This document shows positions 43,034 through 47,513 of a stretch of 47,513 nucleotides of DNA, in pieces (within the stretch, counting starts at the first letter, position 1; every line of letters starts with the position of its first letter). Location: the NCBI GenBank assembly GCA_902770845.1, contig CACXUV010000006.1, forward strand, positions 1-47,513, written 5' to 3'. Both the position numbers and the translations under genes were made by a program. The DNA comes from an uncultured Prevotellaceae bacterium (GTDB lineage Bacteria > Bacteroidota > Bacteroidia > Bacteroidales > Bacteroidaceae). Under the pieces are notes generated by a model, which saw only the letters and a program-made list of their open reading frames with translations, did not search any database and was not told the origin of the DNA.

Positions 43034-44875
43034 TTATGGCCACCACCACCAGCCACCGCCACCGCCGGCATTGTCGATGCTGAAGTGCACTTCGACGTTC
43101 ACCTTCAGCAGTGTTCCCTGGTGGGGGTACTGATATTGCATGGTCACGGTGTGTTCATCGTCCCAGCAGTTGTCCTGATAGAGACCGCAGTTCCAGTTCC
43201 ATAAATCCTGAAACACCTCTATGTAGACGTGGCCGTCGGCATAGTAGCCGGGGTTGCCGTCTTCGTCGAACCATCCGCCAAACACACCGTTGGTGTGGTT
43301 TTGTCCCTCGGTGCCGTCGGTGTGCAGCGGCACGATGCTCAGGTTGGCTTCCTGCAGCTGATCGCTCTTCAGCCCCATGAGGCTGAGCACGCGGCTCTTG
43401 TTCACTTGCACCTGGCTGCTTTGGCCATAGCCACGGTTCCAGTCCATCGTCACGCTGGTGGCAATGGTTCCGCACAGGCGGCCATCGGTCACAGGCATCT
43501 CGCTGGGCATGGGAATGTTTTCGATGAGCTGGGTCATGAAGTCGCGGCGGCTGATCAGCCACTGGTGCATCTTCTGCAGTTCGGTGCTGAAGTTCTTGCC
43601 GGCAATCGTCCAACGTCGGTCTTCGCGCTCCATGGCCTTGCAGGAAAGCAGGTTGTCGGCATATTTCATGCATTCGGCCCAGCAGTGCTCCACCAGGCTG
43701 TCCTTGACCATGGCCCATTGCGCCTTGTATTGCTCCACAAACTCGCGGCAGCCAAAGAGGTCGGTGAAGAACTGCGGCACGTAGTTGTACTGGCCGTTGC
43801 GCTTCAGCGGATTGGTGCCCATGACCGTTTCGTGGTAGTCGGTGAAGAAAGTGTGACCGGTGTACATGTTTCCCCAGTCGAAGTCGTAGCCGGCATCGAA
43901 GTCCCACAGCGGCCCGTAGGTCCACTTGCCTCCCTTGTCGCGGTGCAGGAAGATGCTGCGGGGAGCGGCCACCTCTACATTATATATATATTCCTGCATG
44001 AGCAGGTAGTCGATCATCACGGGGATGTCCATCACTTTCGCCAGAGCATCGTAGTCGTGGGTGAGGATGGTGTTTTCGAGGGCGGCGAACTCTTCGCGGG
44101 CAAGCCTTTTGGCCTCATCCCCTTGCCCCTCATCGTCGGAGGAAGGGAATTTGACGCACACAGGCAGGCGATACACCTCCGACCAGAAATTGTCCTCTGC
44201 CCCTGGCGCGTTCTCCGGACCGTCGTCCACGTCGAGGGCCAGCAGCATACCTTCCTCTTTGTCGATGGCCACTCGGTTCTTGCCCTGCTCCACCTGTTCG
44301 GTGAGTTGGTAGAGCCCCTTGTAGTCGCCGTTGAGCGTCAGTTCCACATACCGCGTATGGTTAGGGAAGGGGATGCCGAGCCGTTCACCCATCTCGAAGA
44401 CGAAGGTGTTCATCAGATTTGTCGGGTCACGGTAGTTGGCCAGCAGCACCCAGTCCTTGTCTGCTGCGAGTCCGAGTATCTCCGCCTTCTCGTCGAGCTT
44501 CAGGCGATAGGGCTTCTTCGGATACCACTCCCAGGTGGAGTTGCCGCGCCCTCGGATGCGGCCTCGCCCCTCGTAGTTCCACACGGCGGTGTCGCTCTCT
44601 ATCTTGATGGTGCAGCCACGGTAGTCGGCCTTCTCCTTGCTGGTGACGGCCATGTTGCCGTCCACGTTGATGCTGATCTTTGCCACGCGGTACTTCGCGG
44701 CGAAGCTGGCTGTCGGTTGCGCCGGTTCTGTCTCTGAGGGCTTCACGGTGTCTTTTGTCTCTATTGGTGTATCCGGTGTGACAGGAGTCACCTGTCTCGG
44801 CTTTGGCAGGTCGCCCTCTGAGGAGCATCCCGCCAGCAGCAGGGTTGTCACAACGAGTGTCAGTAGTTTCTTCAT
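43034..44875 (-). CDS. CotH-kinase-family lipoprotein with DUF4859-like C terminus
   Basis: A 613-residue lipoprotein with lipobox cysteine C17 (TTLLLAGCSSEGDLPKP) and a Pro/Thr-rich linker to about 55. The CotH domain (about 60-450) shows GRIRGRGNSTWEWYPKKPYR, GLYQLTEQVEQGKNR, YLLMQEYIYN and the metal-binding PLWDFDAGYDF near 320. CotH proteins are atypical protein kinases; in Bacteroidota they often occur with surface proteins. Residues about 460-600 resemble DUF4859 (GGWFDEDGNPGYYADGHVYI). The protein ends in an odd tail of five Gly, four Trp and Pro, confirmed in the nucleotide sequence at 43034-43066. It is probably co-transcribed with the DUF6055-DUF4859 gene 36 nt downstream. The kinase substrate is unknown. 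Confidence 0.85.
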   Translation of the reverse strand: MKKLLTLVVTTLLLAGCSSEGDLPKPRQVTPVTPDTPIETKDTVKPSETEPAQPTASFAAKYRVAKISINVDGNMAVTSKEKADYRGCTIKIESDTAVWNYEGRGRIRGRGNSTWEWYPKKPYRLKLDEKAEILGLAADKDWVLLANYRDPTNLMNTFVFEMGERLGIPFPNHTRYVELTLNGDYKGLYQLTEQVEQGKNRVAIDKEEGMLLALDVDDGPENAPGAEDNFWSEVYRLPVCVKFPSSDDEGQGDEAKRLAREEFAALENTILTHDYDALAKVMDIPVMIDYLLMQEYIYNVEVAAPRSIFLHRDKGGKWTYGPLWDFDAGYDFDWGNMYTGHTFFTDYHETVMGTNPLKRNGQYNYVPQFFTDLFGCREFVEQYKAQWAMVKDSLVEHCWAECMKYADNLLSCKAMEREDRRWTIAGKNFSTELQKMHQWLISRRDFMTQLIENIPMPSEMPVTDGRLCGTIATSVTMDWNRGYGQSSQVQVNKSRVLSLMGLKSDQLQEANLSIVPLHTDGTEGQNHTNGVFGGWFDEDGNPGYYADGHVYIEVFQDLWNWNCGLYQDNCWDDEHTVTMQYQYPHQGTLLKVNVEVHFSIDNAGGGGGWWWWP

Positions 44876-44898
44876 GACTCTATTTCGATTTTCGGCTG

Positions 44899-44965
44899 CA
44901 AAGGTACGACAAATTGGGCTATTACGCTGTCATAATCGTCTAAAATGATAATATAATCGTCTAAA
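44899..44965 (-). promoter_or_regulatory. Promoter -7 box with upstream 21-bp-spaced direct repeats
   Basis: On the minus strand TACCTTTG (44899-44906) matches TAnnTTTG. No TTTG -33 box is present. Instead the 13-mer TTTAGACGATTAT occurs twice (44932-44944 and 44953-44965), exactly 21 bp apart, at about -35 to -70 from the predicted start. Two-turn spacing of direct repeats is typical of LytTR- or AraC-type activator sites. Which regulator binds is unknown. Confidence 0.6.
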
Positions 44966-45033
44966 TATTGTGCTATTTATCTCCATCTGCCATCGTTTCC
45001 AAAGGAGTGGTGGCAGTGGAAGCAATCAGACAC

Positions 45034-45078
45034 GAAAGGCGGGGAGCACGCGTGCCTTTCAGCACTGCACTCCCCGCC
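45034..45078 (-). terminator. Possible terminator hairpin after the BACON-DUF6055 gene
   Basis: Arms 45038-45046 and 45070-45078 (GGCGGGGAG/CTCCCCGCC) pair over 9 bp around a 23-nt loop. An alternative 7-bp pairing GAAAGGC/GCCTTTC (45034-45040 with 45054-45060) overlaps it. No strong T run follows on the minus strand, so termination may be weak. Confidence 0.45.
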
Positions 45079-45096
45079 CGGACCTAAAAAACAGGG

Positions 45097-47436
45097 TTAG
45101 AAGTGTAAGTTCAGCGTGATGACGGCTGTGTACTCCTTGCCATCCTTCGTGTAGATGAGGGTAGGCTTGCAGGTGAGCACGTCGCCAGGGTTCACGGCAT
45201 TGGTCTCTGCCTCTGGGTCTGGTGGCAGGTGGCCGATGTTCATCGTGTAGGCATTGTCGTACTCGAAGTAGAAGGCGTGGTTCTCGCCCCACCAGGTCTG
45301 TGCACCCTGGGCGGTCATCCAGAAGCCGATGCCATTAGCAGAGTAGTCGTAAGAGATGGTACCGTCGGGCTGTGTCAGACCGAAGGCAATCTTACCCTCT
45401 GCGGGAGCAACAGCCTCTTCGCCACGTGGGATGATGGCGGCGATAATCTCAGCGGGCTGCATCTTGAAGGCCTTGGCAATGGCCTCCATCTGACCACCCT
45501 CCAAGAGGTTGTGGCTCAGGTCAAGCCATGTATCGTTGGCTGCATCCAGATCGTTGACGTCAACAGCGGCTACCTCCACACTCTCAGGATCTCCTGCGGG
45601 GATGGGGATGAAGCCGGCTACACCCGTATTCTCGAACTTCACGTTGTAAGGCCACTGCTGGTCGTTGGTCTCGTCGTCGTCCCAGCCCTGACGCTGATAG
45701 TCTGTCGGAGTGGCTACTACGACGAGGTAGAGCTTATCTGTACCGGCGGGCACCTCCATCTCTGCTACTGCATCCTGGCCTTTGGCCATCTCGCCGTAGG
45801 TAGCCTTGTCACCGCTAACAGCTACGAAGCCGATACGGTAGGCTGAAGAAGTGTTTGACTGCTGGTTGTAAGTCGTAACGTTGCCGATAGCAGCACCGTC
45901 GCCATTGACTACCTTGCCTGCATCACCTTCCACGAGGGCACTGCCAGGAGCCACGGCCTTGAGGTCAGCCTTGACCTTTGTACCTGCTGCAGGCACATTC
46001 AGTTCGATGGCATTGAAACCTGTCGTACCCGGACAGTTGTCGTAGGTAGGCTGGAAGCCACCATCCTTCGGCAGCATGTTGGTAGAGTAGTTGGCTGCAC
46101 CGGGATTCAGAGAGAGATACTGGTGTACGGCGTCGAAGTCGTAGGTGACGGCACGGGCGGCATAGTCGTAGTACTCATCGTAGAACTTCTCGATGTCACC
46201 GCCACAGAACAGACGGGCATAGGTCTCAATGGGATCCTCTGGGAACGTAGACTCCTGCCAGATGCGGCCGTAAGCCTCGATGCCGTGCTTCTGTGTCAGG
46301 TAGTAAGGCAGCCAGTAAGAGGCATAGCGCATGAACTCGTGGTTGAAATGACGATGGTGGTTGCGGAGCCATACTGAAGGATGAGCCTCCTGCGTGAAGC
46401 ACTCCTCGGGATAGTCCTGGAACGACTGCCACTGAGCGCACTGCTCCCAGTAGGCACAGCCGCCGGCACCGTTCTCGCCGAAACCGTAACGGAATCCGCC
46501 GTTCATACCATAATCCGTCTCCTCAGCCTGACCATTGAGCAGTTTGTCGCAGCCCACCTGGTATTGGAAGGAGTGACCAATCTCATGACCGATGGTAGAG
46601 CCGACAGGCTGACAGGTAGACGGGTTCACCCAAAGGGCACCGATCTGGTTGTCATAGCCTGAACCGGTAGCCAGCCAGTCCTGCTGATAGAGCAGATAAA
46701 TCTGCATCTTGTAATTGTCGAGCTGTGACTTGCCTTGACCTACGGTCACCATCTTCAGCTTTTCAATATTGGTGGTATAGAACTGCTCAGCCTTCTGCAG
46801 CAGGTCGTCGATATCCACACGCAGGGCGGCAGGAACCTCACTGCTGTTGGGGTCATAGCCGAAGCCCGGCTCCCAGAATACGAAGAAGTGTTCACTCTGC
46901 TTCATGCGCCAGAACGACCACTTGGCATCGTCGCGCAACATGTAGTCGACACCCTTCTCAAAACCTTCGTTCCAAGGTCCAGGGCAGATGTATTTGTCGA
47001 AATTCTCCACCTGTGACTTGTCCATCGTGTGGACAGCATCGGGATTCTGGTTCTGGTGGACATTGATCACAGAGGTCTTGTCACCACACTTAATCTCAAT
47101 CTGCGCATCGCGGTAGAACTCAGAGCTGTTCTTCGTCAGACAGAAAGGCATTTTTACCTCGCCGGCCTTGCCGGTGTTCACGGTCAGGGTCAGCCATTCG
47201 ATCTTGGTATTGGCGGCACGGGTGGTCACGTCGCTCACCGAGGCCGTCCAGTCACTGTTGGCAGTGAACGTGATGGAGCTCTCCACTTCGTCCCATGCCA
47301 CGGTCTTGTTCAGTTCACTCTCCGCAATGGTGATGTTGCCTACAACGACTTCATCATCCTTTGAACAAGCGGAGAGACCGAGAGCCAGGAGCGCCACGAG
47401 GGCGCCCTTGCTCATAAGTCTTGTAAGTTGCTTCAT
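45097..47436 (-). CDS. BACON-DUF6055-DUF4859 lipoprotein with HExxH motif
   Basis: A 779-residue lipoprotein with lipobox cysteine C24 (ALLALGLSACSKDDE). Residues about 30-135 are a BACON-like beta-sandwich (SSITFTANSDWTASVSD, VINVHQNQNPDA), common at the N terminus of Bacteroidota surface proteins. The DUF6055-like region (about 145-560) contains HEIGHSFQYQVG at H284-E285-H288 and a downstream CAYWEQCAQW with the likely third zinc ligand. The last about 135 residues are DUF4859-like (GQMEAIAKAFKMQPAEI, GIGFWMTAQGAQTWWGENHA, YTMNIGHLP). It is a paralog of the 40838-42997 protein but is lipid-anchored rather than tailed. It lies 221 nt upstream of the CotH gene and may be separately transcribed; its own promoter is not clear. 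Peptidase activity is inferred. Confidence 0.78.
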   Translation of the reverse strand: MKQLTRLMSKGALVALLALGLSACSKDDEVVVGNITIAESELNKTVAWDEVESSITFTANSDWTASVSDVTTRAANTKIEWLTLTVNTGKAGEVKMPFCLTKNSSEFYRDAQIEIKCGDKTSVINVHQNQNPDAVHTMDKSQVENFDKYICPGPWNEGFEKGVDYMLRDDAKWSFWRMKQSEHFFVFWEPGFGYDPNSSEVPAALRVDIDDLLQKAEQFYTTNIEKLKMVTVGQGKSQLDNYKMQIYLLYQQDWLATGSGYDNQIGALWVNPSTCQPVGSTIGHEIGHSFQYQVGCDKLLNGQAEETDYGMNGGFRYGFGENGAGGCAYWEQCAQWQSFQDYPEECFTQEAHPSVWLRNHHRHFNHEFMRYASYWLPYYLTQKHGIEAYGRIWQESTFPEDPIETYARLFCGGDIEKFYDEYYDYAARAVTYDFDAVHQYLSLNPGAANYSTNMLPKDGGFQPTYDNCPGTTGFNAIELNVPAAGTKVKADLKAVAPGSALVEGDAGKVVNGDGAAIGNVTTYNQQSNTSSAYRIGFVAVSGDKATYGEMAKGQDAVAEMEVPAGTDKLYLVVVATPTDYQRQGWDDDETNDQQWPYNVKFENTGVAGFIPIPAGDPESVEVAAVDVNDLDAANDTWLDLSHNLLEGGQMEAIAKAFKMQPAEIIAAIIPRGEEAVAPAEGKIAFGLTQPDGTISYDYSANGIGFWMTAQGAQTWWGENHAFYFEYDNAYTMNIGHLPPDPEAETNAVNPGDVLTCKPTLIYTKDGKEYTAVITLNLHF

Positions 47437-47513
47437 AATTTCTATAATATTCTTAAGCCATTAACTGGCACCTCTTGTTTTACTCAAATACAACATTAAC
47501 TCTAAACTCAAAG

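Larger units (their letters stand above)
44876..45096. other. Intergenic control region upstream of the CotH gene
   Basis: No gene is seen in these 221 bases. They contain a -7 box (44899-44906, minus), two identical 13-bp direct repeats 21 bp apart (44932-44965), and a GC-rich structured segment (45034-45078) just after the stop of the gene at 45097. Confidence 0.75.

Noticed and set aside
43034-44875. CotH protein taken as evidence of sporulation
   Set aside because: CotH-kinase domains are widespread in non-sporulating Bacteroidota surface proteins; nothing else here suggests sporulation.

Overview
The window looks like a chromosomal accessory region of a gut- or rumen-type Bacteroidota, most likely Prevotellaceae. 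Reasons: two SusC/SusD pairs, a hybrid two-component regulator (HTCS), many Bacteroidota lipoproteins, C-terminal tails of the type IX secretion (T9SS) kind, and promoters of the Bacteroidota form (TTTG at -33, 19-20 nt spacer, TAnnTTTG at -7). Both window edges cut into unknown context; the last minus-strand gene is complete. No rRNA, tRNA, CRISPR array, integrase or transposase was seen.

Region 1 (about 168-16830) is a sugar-use locus. A plus-strand operon carries an MFS sugar porter, a GH35 beta-galactosidase-like enzyme, a cytoplasmic DUF5107-TPR protein and a PA14-bearing GH3 enzyme. Divergent from it is a zinc alcohol dehydrogenase. Facing it on the minus strand is HTCS > aldo/keto reductase > amidohydrolase, tightly packed. 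The reductase strongly resembles plant L-galactose dehydrogenase. With the amidohydrolase as lactonase and the zinc enzyme as L-galactonate dehydrogenase, the locus can be read as an oxidative L-galactose (or L-fucose-like) catabolic route attached to glycan hydrolysis.

Region 2 (about 17314-37575, minus strand) looks like one transcript of about 20 kb with nine genes. In transcription order these are a T9SS-tailed HExxH protein, a large FAS1 (fasciclin) lipoprotein, SusC, SusD, two more FAS1 lipoproteins, a second SusC, a second SusD and a secreted DUF6055 HExxH protein. It starts at a near-consensus promoter and ends at a strong hairpin terminator. It contains no recognisable carbohydrate-active enzyme, so it is not a classical polysaccharide utilisation locus. 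Putative metallopeptidases at both ends suggest a protein or glycoprotein target, or a surface adhesion role.

Region 3 (about 37800-47440) holds a five-repeat DUF4859 protein, a DUF6055-DUF4859 protein, a CotH-family lipoprotein and a BACON-DUF6055-DUF4859 lipoprotein. They share domains with one another and with the end genes of Region 2.

The most unusual non-coding signal is a pair of arrays at 17041-17145 and 40499-40603. Each has five 17-bp GC-rich palindromes separated by exactly 5 bp (22-bp period). The two arrays match unit by unit and sit in a larger homologous element of about 300-330 bp, placed in both cases directly downstream of a DUF6055 gene.
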